A DNA stretch of 64,000 nt, taken from assembly GCA_030248215.1 (NCBI GenBank), contig JASANG010000539.1, positions 1 through 64,000 of the forward strand. The letters are read 5' to 3'. Each line of letters starts with the position of its first letter. Within the stretch, counting starts at the first letter, position 1. This document shows positions 1 to 9,882 of this stretch, in pieces. Position numbers and translations under genes: made by a program. The DNA is from Enoplolaimus lenunculus (taxonomy: Eukaryota > Nematoda > Enoplea > Enoplida > Thoracostomopsidae). The notes below the pieces were generated by a model. That model saw nothing but the letters and a program-made list of their open reading frames with translations. It ran no database searches and was not told the origin of the DNA.

Positions 1-271
1 TTTAAATTTATGTTCCAATGAAATGTTGTAAAAAAAACTCGTTTTGAGCGTTGTGCTTAAAACACTGAAATGAAGTAAAAAATAATTGACGCTGTACATT
101 TTCGCCAGGATTATGAACTCAGGCTTAAGATTGGTATAAACAAAGCTTGAGAATTGAAGTTCCAAGCCTAAATTGTATTTTAAACTTGTGTACTCGCACA
201 ATTATGGAAATTCGGTTGATACGTTGTTAGCGATGAAAACTTTTTAAACCAAACTCATGAACATTTTTCAG

Positions 272-496
272 GTTGGAAGTTGGACAACCGATGCAAGTGT
301 GATCGATTTAGTCAAAGCAGATCCAGAGATCGACCTGGCGTCTTATACGACTGACACATGCTATGATTTGTCGTATCCTGTAGCGGTAAAGAACATTTAC
401 AATTACAGTTGCTGTCCCGATCCGTACGTTAGCGTCCACTATCGTATGAGCCTCACACCAAAAAGTGATGCGCCGAAAATATGCTGGACACATTGA
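272..496 (+). CDS. Terminal exon of an acetylcholine-binding-protein-like or alpha-type nicotinic receptor
   Basis: This is the 3' coding exon of a Cys-loop ligand-binding domain. It opens at a pyrimidine-rich acceptor (TTTTTCAG ends at 271) in phase 0 and encodes 74 residues. The second and third codons onward read GSWT, the usual strand after the Cys-loop (GSWTYDG in nicotinic subunits). Loop C follows as NYSCCPDPY, with the adjacent cysteine pair that marks alpha-type, agonist-binding subunits. After strand beta-10 (YRMSL) the frame stops within 20 residues, at 494-496, where a channel subunit would enter transmembrane segment M1. That end resembles soluble acetylcholine-binding proteins. 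A weak donor (GTGATG at 465) could instead splice to M1-M4 exons, but I found none downstream on this strand. Upstream exons lie outside the window. The family is secure; soluble versus channel is not. Confidence 0.72.
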   Translation, partial: VGSWTTDASVIDLVKADPEIDLASYTTDTCYDLSYPVAVKNIYNYSCCPDPYVSVHYRMSLTPKSDAPKICWTH

Positions 497-519
497 AATT
501 GAAATTATTTTGATTCAAA

Positions 520-528
520 ACACAAATA

Positions 529-566
<38 letters not shown>

Positions 567-570
567 TTAA
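520..570. repeat. (AAT)n microsatellite
   Basis: An uninterrupted AAT run lies just 3' of the Cys-loop receptor exon, probably in its 3' UTR or just beyond. The short open frame across it encodes an isoleucine run and is an artefact. Confidence 0.9.
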
Positions 571-913
571 TATTTTTTAATTCTTTTAAATGTCTTACAA
601 ATTTGCTACTCACTGAAGCCTTCGTTTTAAAGTTAACTTTAGCATCTGTCAAATGACATTGCGGTAAACATAAGAGCTGCCTCAGACAGACGTTGATATT
701 TAAATAGATCGACTAAACGGTTTGCAAGTAACCCTCGCTATATTCAGTTGAGAATATGAGTTCTAAAAATTTAAGTCAAATGTTTTATAACAGAAATAAA
801 TTCGCATTGTAAGCATGTGAGATGCTTGTGCTGGTGCATATGCAATAAATGCAATGCACATTGTGTTGTTCGGTCGACACATATAGTCGATGAAAAATGC
901 AGTTGGAGAGGCG

Positions 914-985
914 GGCTACGTGGCGCAGTGGTAGAGTGCTCGCTTAAGGATCCATAGCCTGAGAGTTCGATCCCCGCTGTAGCCC
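914..985 (+). repeat. tRNA-like unit (tRNA pseudogene or SINE head)
   Basis: A cloverleaf-like unit has good Pol III promoter boxes: A box TGGCGCAGTGG at 921 and B box GTTCGATCC near 965. The acceptor stem pairs (GGCTACG with TGTAGCC), and the D stem pairs as GCGC with GTGC. The anticodon stem has three mismatches, the conserved T33 is missing and the T stem is poorly paired, so a working tRNA is unlikely. It is more likely a decayed tRNA or the head of a tRNA-derived SINE. I saw no second copy of its downstream flank. Confidence 0.55.
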
Positions 986-1691
986 GCTTTTCCAGCTGCT
1001 TGGTAGAAAGGTCTGACGTCCTTGGTTCCTACCTAGACTGACACGCATGATTAAACGTTTTAAATTGTGAGTGTTGATTATTGAATGTAGTAAAGACTTG
1101 TGATGTGGCTTGTTGGTTCATCTTTGACGACCAACGTCATTATATTGGTGAGAAACGGGAGGTATTATACACTTTCTAATATGATCATCTTTCTTCTACC
1201 AATAAGTAAAAGAGCATAATGATATATAAAACTATTAAGCTTCAAATACTTAACACTTGAATTTGTATAATAATCCCGTTACATGTACGAGTCGATAACG
1301 CTTCCAACTAAAGCATTCTCTTATAGCTGTATCTTTGCCATCAGGGTACAACCGAATATCCGACGGTTTCAGCTCAGACACTCGTTGGTATCCGGTTACA
1401 CCATGCATGCCTTGTATTTTCAAACAGGTCATAGTGGTTTCCGGTCTGTACGCGAGTCATGTAAAAAAATTCACAGTTTTACACAAGACCTTTTCCAAAA
1501 TGCAAAACCGACCTTAGAGATTTGAGTATACCGTTGTTACGTTACTAATTTAATTACAACTCTTGGGATAGGAATACAACAATTGCTGCCAAAACAGCTG
1601 ACAAATAAAATTTTACAGAAATTGAACAAACATCGCGGGCTTAGGCCTAGGCTTAGGCTTACGCTTAGGCTTAGGCTTAGGCTTAAATTTT

Positions 1692-1826
1692 GGCCAAAGT
1701 ATAGAAATGGAGGCCGTAACAGCTTGCAAACTAAACATAAGCCTAAGCAAACAATTAGTCTAAAGCTTAAGCTTACTCTATTGCAGTGCCGCAGATAAGC
1801 GTTCCGCCGTCATCTTTATATGGGCC
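1692..1826. mobile_element. TTAGGC-cored MITE, family A
   Basis: A non-autonomous element with ends GGCCAAAGTATAG and ATCTTTATATGGGCC, which are diverged versions of the family's GGCCCATGTAAAG inverted repeats. Inside are GCCTAAGC units and the family block TAGTCTAAAGCTTAAGCTTA. A further TTAGGC tract at 1638-1686 abuts its left end. It has no coding capacity. Confidence 0.75.
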
Positions 1827-2498
1827 CCGGATACCAGATTGATCATACTGGTCTAAACTCTCCAAAAGCAATCAAAACATAAATTTTGTATTACGGTTTA
1901 GTGCTAAAAATTGCGTTTGGCTGTTACGCTTGCTAACTTTTTCACTATTATATATCGCTCGGGCTTCCCCTCGGCGGATATTTTTGAATCCGTATAGAGC
2001 TCATGCAATATTCTAAAATTACAGACGCGTAACTGAAGTGAACTCATCTGCATCGTTGTGCTTTATTTAATTCGCAGCTTTTAGTGCAAAAAATCCGTCT
2101 AGATTTCTGTCAAAACGTCTATACGAGATCTTTGCTAGTTTTCTACACGTTTTATTTGTTTTTTTTGTTTCTGAAAGCTTACGTTTAGTCAAACAAGCAG
2201 GGCAAGGGGTTGTGGCCAATCAAATTTTAGATTTCTGTCAGATACAACCAGGGTGTTATAGAAGTATTCGTTAACGATATGCCAATTTTATTTTAAGAGC
2301 CAATATGTTAGTCGTTTTTTTTCTGATTCCGGCCCCCCAGTCAATGCAAATTTCTGACTACGCCATTGCAAAAGCGAAAGCTGAGTGTTGTTGATTTTTG
2401 ATTGAAGATTTCTGATAAAACTTAATATGTACCACTGAAAGATTTTGACGCTTTTTAACAGTTGACGGAAAAATATGTGGCTGATCGCAGGAAGCGTA

Positions 2499-2881
2499 CT
2501 GTAGTTACCCGAACAAGACGAGGGGGGGACTTGTGTTTATTTGCCCTCTCCAGAGGGTTCTCCCCGGGTTATTTGGTTATGGACTGTTATTTATTTTTAA
2601 TCCACGCTCCGCCACTCTTCGTAACTGATTTATCCGCTACTGCAATTATCCGTTGAATTGCATGTTTATTTGTCTCGTATCAAAAGCTTGAGTCATAATG
2701 CAAGGTTATATTTAGGAATGTACTTTTAAAACTGAAGTATGCTTTTAAGTTTCGAACTCAACCTTAAATGAGCCTGCAATTAATATTTATGCACTACATT
2801 TAGGGACAATTGACATTTATGAACTCTAATTAGGGTTTAGGTACTCTATCCACGTACGGCCTCTTATTCGGGTCATTACAG
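2499..2881. mobile_element. TA-flanked MITE, family D
   Basis: The element starts CTGTAGTTACCCGAA and ends TTCGGGTCATTACAG, diverged forms of the family repeat CTGTAGTGACCCGAATAAG. The left flank is TA. The interior shares long blocks with the copy at 58148-58594, such as the CCTCTCCAGAGGGT and GGACTGTTATTTATT segments. No transposase is present. Confidence 0.8.
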
Positions 2882-3039
2882 TGCAGGGAAACGCGGATTA
2901 AAACTGTAAATATTCGAAACACAAAAAGTATCAGTCATCCGCCAGAGTAGGTTTCTAAATGCGATACTGGAGAAAAATGGCATTTATGACGTATACACAT
3001 TAGGATTTTATTGGTTTAATTGGTTTTTCTGGTTAGACT

Positions 3040-3240
3040 TTGGCCAAGCCTAAATCAAGGCCCATACGCTCAAATGTGTATAGCAACTATCCATCAGTTA
3101 GCAATAAGTTTTCAAACTGCAGTTGCTGAACTCAAAATTGGTATACGAATGGCGCAAATCGAATGCGAAAACGTGCTAAATTTTGAGCTTCAGTATTCCC
3201 TGGTTCGAAGTTTACAAGACTTATCATAAACTGGTATTCG
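3040..3240. mobile_element. MITE-like repeat, family H
   Basis: The segment shares the block CTCAAATGTGTATAGCAACT, CATCAGTTAGCAATA, AACTCAAAATTGGTA and TGCTAAATTTTGA with copies near 42.75, 55.35 and 63.39 kb. The right inverted end is eroded here. It is about 200 bp long with no coding capacity; short open frames within it are incidental. Confidence 0.7.
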
Positions 3241-3834
3241 CTGCAACACCGATTTGACCAGCGGCGCCGGAAGCAAATAAATATTGAGGGGCACAATGGT
3301 ACTTAAAATTGTCTACTGGCCAAAATACATTGCTTTACGAAAAAGTGTGACAGACAAGCAGGGGAGGTAATGCGTTGTTTATTTTTCAGCACAGCCCCTG
3401 TGTCTTATTACTTGTGCGAATCCTGTGCACGTCTGTGGGAAACGGGCCTGAAACGATGCCAAATTAACAATAACGTTTCGCAATACAGCCACTAATGCTA
3501 CAAAACGGACCGAACGGCTTCCAACTCAAAATACTTTCGCTTCAAAACAAACATCTGCGGCTGATCGGTCAGCCAAGCTTGTGTGTGTTTTTTCTACTTT
3601 TTAAACGGCGTCTGTCTTATCACGCAACGCGATTTATTTCATATAAAAAATCAAAACCGATATAAAAACTGCGACGCAATATAAACTTTAAAATATCATT
3701 CTGATATTCATTAAACCATTTTCAAAGTCTTTTTTTCTACTCCTGTTTGCAGTAGAATTTCACAAGGGAATAAAGCTACTAAACCACTGAAGCATTTCTC
3801 TGCTTTATTATTAATGTACGATTTGAAGCCATCG

Positions 3835-4045
3835 CTAGGCGAAACGTTTTTCTACGCGAATGCTGCCGTAGGACACGCTTAAGGTTTAGATATATTGTTT
3901 GGTTAGGTTTGAGCTTAAACTTATTAGCTCATTCTCATGCTTAAGCTTAGGTTTAAGCTTAAACTTAGGTATAAGCGCATTCTTACTATTAGGATTGCGA
4001 CGCTTAGGTTTAGGAATATGCTTATGCTAATGTTATGGCTCTTAG
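3835..4045. mobile_element. Decayed TTAGGC-cored MITE
   Basis: Degenerate GCTTAGG and GCTTAAAC units are followed by the family phrase TTTAGGAATATGCTTATGCT. Terminal repeats are no longer clear, so the boundaries are approximate. Confidence 0.5.
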
Positions 4046-4903
4046 ATTGTCCGACGGAGGGAAGCTGCAGAAACAGATGTACACTATAGAACCGATTGTT
4101 CTCGTTCGATTTTTATGTTATAATTTTCAACCGTTTCCGGTCAACGGCATATATATGGGCCGGGCTAGAGGATGCTGAGACCTCTAGAAAACGTTGGCGC
4201 ACCAAAAAACTTGCAGCCTCACTTATAAGCTGTCGGAATTCCCTGTATGCTTTCCTAAAACACTTTTTGCCCTCCAGTTAGATGAGCTGGCTACAGACCT
4301 GCATGCCGTGTTCGCATCATACAAATGAGTATATCACAATATAGCATGCCCAGTTCCGTAGTCATAGAACAGCCAAGACGAGGGCTAAGCCTTCCATCTA
4401 AAACGTTTAGGCCCCACCAGCAAAATTTTAGACCCGCATACAAGTTGAGCGAAATTAACAATACGCTTCTCCTAAAATCGTATTGGCGCCCTGTAGAATA
4501 TTGAGCTGGATACCGTTCTGAGCGTTCCACTCACAATTGTGTGCCTTTTTTAGGTTTATCTCTGTGTTCCATGAATACAAGTTTTGGCACTGTTTCAAAC
4601 CCGTCCATCTGCTCACGCTGAATGCACCTGAAAAATAATGTGCAACATTAATTTATGATAACAAAGTGTTCGTTTTACTGCTTGCAAAGTGTCAACATTA
4701 ATTAATAAGCTTTTGACAATATTTTGAGTCCAGTAATGTTTAGTGTATCGACATGAGTTCCGTGAATCTCTGGTTCCGTTCAACTCAGCTTATTAGTTTC
4801 AGCGCAACTGTCAGAATGTCTTCTCCGTATAAGCAGTTATATTTGTTCCATCCTGGCGTAGCCAGAGTTGAGCAAAGAAAGATTTACGTTCCATAAAAAT
4901 TTC

Positions 4904-5095
4904 GACCCATGTTACTTTAACGAGCGTCCAAGTTTCTGGTGGGTCTATAAAAGAGTAGGTTTAGGTTCTAGATTAAATTTTTTTGCTTAGGCTTAGGCTT
5001 AGACTTAGGAATTCATTTTTGCAACGCTTTGGCTTAGGCTTAGGCTTAGGAATACGCTTTAATATACTGTTACGCTCCTTAAAGTAACATTAGCC
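4904..5095. mobile_element. TTAGGC-cored MITE, family B, with 8-bp target duplication
   Basis: Family B has terminal repeats of the type GGCCCATGTTACTTTAAG. This copy begins GACCCATGTTACTTTAA and ends TTAAAGTAACATTAGCC. The eight bases before it (AAAATTTC) and after it (AAAATCTC) match at seven of eight positions, indicating an 8-bp target-site duplication. Its core is GCTTAGGCTTAGGCTTAG. Confidence 0.88.
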
Positions 5096-5104
5096 AAAAT
5101 CTCG

Positions 5105-5241
5105 GTGGAGGTTTCTTGTGGTACCAACTAAAAAACCCCAAGCCTAAGCCTACGCCTAAGCCGAGCAAAAAATAGTTTAAAGCTTAAGCTTACTGCATTG
5201 CAGTCCAACAAAAAACGTTCCGCCCATGATCTTTATGGGCC
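5105..5241. mobile_element. Partial TTAGGC-cored MITE, family A, reversed
   Basis: GCCTAAGCCTACGCCTAAG is followed by the family A right part (AAAGCTTAAGCTTACTGC, GTTCCGCCCATGATC, TTTATGGGCC). The outer left end is missing. It lies ten bases from the family B copy. Confidence 0.65.
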
Positions 5242-6394
5242 CAAAAGTTAAAACGAAAGTTTGAACCCTATTACTTCCCTGGCTATGCCTTTGACATTGG
5301 GCAGTACTAGGGCCGTAACCAGAGGAGGGTTCAGGGTGTCATCCCCTTTCACATTTTTGTACTCGCGTTTTAGAAACGGTGTCAGCCTTTCAGGTCCGAA
5401 CAATAGGGACTCCTAGAAATTTTTATAAAATGGTATTCCTCTTTCCGAAATCCTGGTTACGCCGCCCATGGGGTGCACTTTCTAGCAGGTTTTACAAAAC
5501 TATTTACCAGACAACTTACTGCTGTGTACATGCTAAGTTAGCATGTATATACACTGCAATAAGTTGCCTGGTTAAACAGTTTTGTTAGTTCCGATTTAAT
5601 GACTTAAAAGTCTACGATACTTTGATCGAAACTTACTCAAACGGAATTTGTTAAAGTAAAATATGTAAATATTTAACAGTCGTAGTTACAGGATATTTAG
5701 TTGCATAAAACAACACCAATCAAGGTGTGGTAACGTGCTTTTAGTACTGACTGTGGGCATTTTAATGCGACTTCCATAGTATTCTGAGGCTCTTGTATGC
5801 TATCCAAAGGTTCAGCTCAGGCCTCCACAAAGGATTAACATAAGACTTTTATGCGTAGGCAAAGTGATTTGCCGAAATTTTGGAGTATCATATGATGGTT
5901 TCAAAATTGCTCCAATGTTTCATGTAATATATGGCTACTTGTATGCAATGATTATACAGCAGTGGTTTGTAGACCAATGTCGTATGACGTTAAATTTTAG
6001 TTTGTATTGTGCTATTTATATCACCGTTTTTCGTGTTGACGTCAATTCAACATGAGACAACATATGCACCGGGCTGCCCCAGTTATAAACGGGAATCCCA
6101 CATTTATTGATAGCTGACTAGATCAAAAGAGTAGAACGCTAAGTACGCTAATTGCTATGCGTTTTCAGCAGTATTATTAACAATAAATTTTAGCAAATTT
6201 TAACCTAAAACTGGCACTATACGAAAGAGAATTTTGAAATTCAGTTTCACAATTTATATGAACTGTGAATGCTTATTGAAAATATGTCAACTCTGGTATT
6301 GTAGAATGACGTAAATCACTATTTGTTAAATTAAATTTCAAATCCGCATATTTTAAACGTATAGAAAAGCTTTGCTGTTATACATTTGGAACAC

Positions 6395-6438
6395 TACACA
6401 ATTATTATTATTTTTATTATTATTATTATTATTTATTA

Positions 6439-6474
<36 letters not shown>

Positions 6475-6475
6475 T
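6395..6475. repeat. (TTA)n microsatellite
   Basis: A long, slightly interrupted TTA run. The 99-codon frame across it is a repeat artefact. Confidence 0.9.
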
Positions 6476-7007
6476 TCTCAATGTCTGAAAATATTTGCGC
6501 TGTCTATGCACGAAATTTGTTCGTTATACTGTTTCCGGTTTAATGCGCGTATAATTTTGAGTCAACCAATTTTAAGTATTGGTCAAAGTAGAAAACCTAA
6601 TAACCAGTGTTGTATTTCCTTGATGGCTATAAAAAGTTATGCCTTTAAAGAAAATTGTCGTCTACAAATCAAGTCACAAGCTTAACATGCGAAGCTAAGC
6701 CTAGCCTTAAACGTCTTCGAAAACTAAATACAAGCATCTGGTTTAAAACGGGTCTGGCATTATGTTTTAACGTTTTGTATAATTGCGAAAGATCTGATTA
6801 TTTTTGTTTTAAGTTTAGCATTTAATTTTTTGATCTATTTTTCACTGTTTTCACGTCACTGGAAATTAAAATGCCATCATTACAGAATACTATAGTTTTC
6901 TGCCCGTAAAAGTTGTATTCAGCGTTTTTTAATCATCTGCATGACACGCCAAGCTAACTCCGATTTAGTGCTCGTTTAAACAGCGGCCTTAGACGCATAA
7001 CATGCTA

Positions 7008-7208
7008 TGACAATGTTACTTTTAGGGGGTAAACAGTAGATTAAACGTATTTGTAAGCCTAAGCCTAAAGCCTAAACGTTACAGAAGTGTGTTTTTAGGC
7101 CTAAGCCTAAGCCTAAACCTAAGCCCAAGCAAAAAATGTAATCTAGAATCTAAATCTACTTTTATTGACCCACCAGAAATATGGACGCCGTTTAAAGTAA
7201 CATGGGTC
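7008..7208. mobile_element. TTAGGC-cored MITE, family B, perfect 8-bp target duplication
   Basis: A reverse-oriented family B copy ending in TTTAAAGTAACATGGGTC. It is flanked on both sides by the identical octamer ACATGCTA (7000-7007 and 7209-7216), which fixes the boundaries exactly. The core reads CCTAAGCCTAAGCCTAAAC. Confidence 0.92.
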
Positions 7209-7794
7209 ACATGCTAAATGACACATTGTAAATTTCGAATTTAGCAACAAATTCAAAATGTTGATTCGAGTTATAAAAGCTTCCGTTGTAACGATTATAA
7301 AAAGTGCCGGATTCAGCATTTTCCGACGTGTGTCCGTATTGTCAAATGTGCGTATTAAGTAGGTACCAATCATTAGTTGATGATAGGTCGTGTAACTTTT
7401 TAAGTAAACAAATAGCGAAGTTTTAGCGATTTGTACAATATCGACCCTACTATTATGTAAAATTTTAGTTTCACAGTAATCGTTGAATTGATTAAAAATA
7501 TTTCCAAGAGTTCATTAAGTAACACTTGCTATTTTTAGCGCTTGATCTGTGTAGCATGGGTCTTTTCTATTATGCCATTCTCTAATTGAGGGGGTCCAAT
7601 GCTCATTTTCAACGTCAAATATTATAGCAGTCAACGCGCACCTTATTGTACGCTGCATATTACAACGGTTATATTACAGATTTATTGCGAAAAGCTAGCC
7701 GGTATACCTGCTCCCTGATCAGGGAGGGGTTACCGATATATTGAAACTACGTGATACCACAAATAGCACCAGCGACCGTTTGGAAGTGTCACAC

Positions 7795-8510
7795 TCTATT
7801 TGATATTATACACTCTTGATATGACCAACAGTCAATGAGAAGAGTTTGCAACTTCAAAAATTACGCAACGCATAAAAAGTACCACCGCGCGTTACATTTT
7901 GCCCATGCCTCCCCTTATTTAAGGGTGTGTGGGTCAACAGCGCACAGAACTCAGCTAAGCCTAAGTCAACAATATAATATAATTGGACATTTTTGCACTG
8001 TGTATCGCAACACAATTTGTCTGCTTTCAAGGTTTAAACAGCCCTCGTAAATGAGGTGGGAGGGTAAAGGAAAAATGCAACGCGTGCCTGGTAGATTCTT
8101 TTGTACTCGGAATGTACCCAGTTGAACACTCTTATTATGTATGCTGTATGCAACATCATCCACCCTTGATATTATCAAGAGTGGATGATCACTCTAACAA
8201 AAGTGTGCAACTATCGAAACTTGCTGTGTGCAAAATGTACCACCGGGCGTTGCATTTTTGACCGCCCCCCTTGTTTAGAGGGGGTCGCTATCACATGAAT
8301 ACCCATAAATTAAACTATAAGAAGAGCATGCTTGACGCCGCGTACGTAAAGTACCATGGTTCGCACCGGTTGTACCCCCTCTAAATAAGGGAGTTGGCCA
8401 ATAACACAACGCGGGCCGGGTACATTCTTTTCTAACCAGAATGTTGCCAGTTTCATGCTGTTGTTGAAGTATGCATCATCCACTATTGCCATTGTTTATA
8501 AAATTTTTTG
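7795..8510. mobile_element. Cluster of long-armed fold-back elements
   Basis: At least two adjacent palindromic units. In the clearer one (about 8158-8495), the left arm has GTACCACCGGGCGTTGCATT and CCTTGTTTAGAGGGGG. These return inverted on the right as CCCCCTCTAAATAAGGG and AACGCGGGCCGGGTACATT, then AAGTATGCATCATCCAC. Arms are roughly 150 bp. A related cluster lies at 12475-13215. There is no coding sequence. Confidence 0.75.
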
Positions 8511-8788
8511 GTACAATCGAAAAGTTTATCTTTGCTTCACTGACCTACTTAAGTTAACGCTTGTCTATATTTGAACTAATGTCAAAAGTAACTTTGTTGT
8601 TTAGCCTCAGACTTTAGCGTTTAGGCTCTTGGTCAAGCGTAACGAGCACCAGTTGTAAACAAAACCAGAATTGGTGTTAATTGAATCTGACATTCAATTA
8701 AAAAAGTTAGTTCGGTTTGAACGTCGTATCAAAGCAAACCTGCACTCATTATTGATGCATTGGTTGTCCTTTTTACACAGTCTGCCTA

Positions 8789-8882
8789 CACTGCAAAAAA
8801 TGGTGAGTCAAATTGACCCTCTCCGAAATAAACTTTTCGGGACTACACAAATTGAGTCAAAATTCGACTCCGCTAGAGCTCA
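8789..8882. mobile_element. Half-copy of the GAGTCAAA fold-back element
   Basis: CACTGCAAAAAATGGTGAGT through GTCAAAATTCGACTCCG matches one arm of the complete palindrome at 27922-28149. Only one arm is present. Confidence 0.75.
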
Positions 8883-9615
8883 ATGCGATATAACAACCCT
8901 TTGGACATTGCGTCATGGTTTGCTCATCTAAAATTTCTCCGACGATATATTCCTTGACTAATTCGGCCTCAGATCAATATTTTTCCGGATAATTTGGCCT
9001 AGAATCAATTTCCCCCCGCATAATTCGTCCAATCACTATTTTTTCCAGGTACTTCGGCTTATAATGAATGTTCTCCTGGATATTTATTCGGAGTACGATC
9101 ATTTTTTTCCAGAAAAATTTCGTCTACACTAAAAGGTTTGTTTTATTCGGTGAATTACCTACTTTTATAAAACTACGCATTTCTAACCAGTAAAAATGGT
9201 AATCCCAGAAGAGATTTGGAGTACGCTAGACTTTCAATCTGCTGGCAATTCTTAGACCCACTTGCGTCACATTATGCTGCAGTATGCCTCGGTATTTCCT
9301 CTATAAACACTAATTGGCCCAATTTGTCATCAAGATGCAAGGCTACTTTTGAAACGAAAGCAAATGCGAAACGGTAATACCATAAAAACATAAGGTTCGC
9401 AACAATGATTTGTTGTATATCATCTGGTCAAGCATGAAGCTGGAGTTTCACTGTCAACCAGGGTGTAAAGCAATAATAAAAATAACGCAAACAGAAAACG
9501 GATATTGAAGTATTAAAGTTGCATAAATTTTATTCTTCCGCGATTACAAGGGAAGCATTTGTTTTCTAAATTACAATGGAAAATAGCGGATAAACCTAAA
9601 TTTGGTAAGAATTTG
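8883..9615. other. Intergenic, no gene seen
   Basis: Both strands lack coding-like frames or splice-bounded exons. Loose repetition of AATTCGGCCT and AATTTTTTCC-type phrases between 8940 and 9130 suggests an old, decayed tandem array. Confidence 0.5.
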
Positions 9616-9882
9616 GGCCCATGTAAAGATCAGTGGCGGAACATTTTTCTGTGGGACTAGAAAAGAGTAAGCTTAAGCTTTACACCAATTTTTTGCTTGG
9701 CTTTGGCTTAGACTTAGCCGTAGGCTTATCAATATGCTAATTTTTGCGGTTACACCTAGGCTTAGGCTTAGGCTTAGGCTTAGGCTTATGAATATGCTCT
9801 CGGTTAGACTTAGGCTTAGGCTTAGGCTTAGGTTTAGGAATTTGCTTATAATACTGTTCCTCCTCTGTTCTTTACATTGGCC
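9616..9882. mobile_element. TTAGGC-cored MITE, family A, long core
   Basis: The ends are GGCCCATGTAAAGATCAG and CTGTTCTTTACATTGGCC. Flanking octamers AGAATTTG and AAAATTTG match at seven of eight positions. Two TTAGGC tracts are separated by the family phrase GGAATATGCTC. A Ser/Leu-repeat open frame on the minus strand is only the translated repeat. Confidence 0.9.

Noticed and set aside
1638-1686. The TTAGGC tract as a true telomere or interstitial telomere fusion.
   Set aside because: Tracts are short, dispersed and bounded by inverted repeats, so they belong to transposons rather than to a chromosome end.
1583-1798. An Arg/Leu-repeat open frame on the plus strand.
   Set aside because: It is the translated TTAGGC and CCTAAG repeat of a MITE and adjoining tract.
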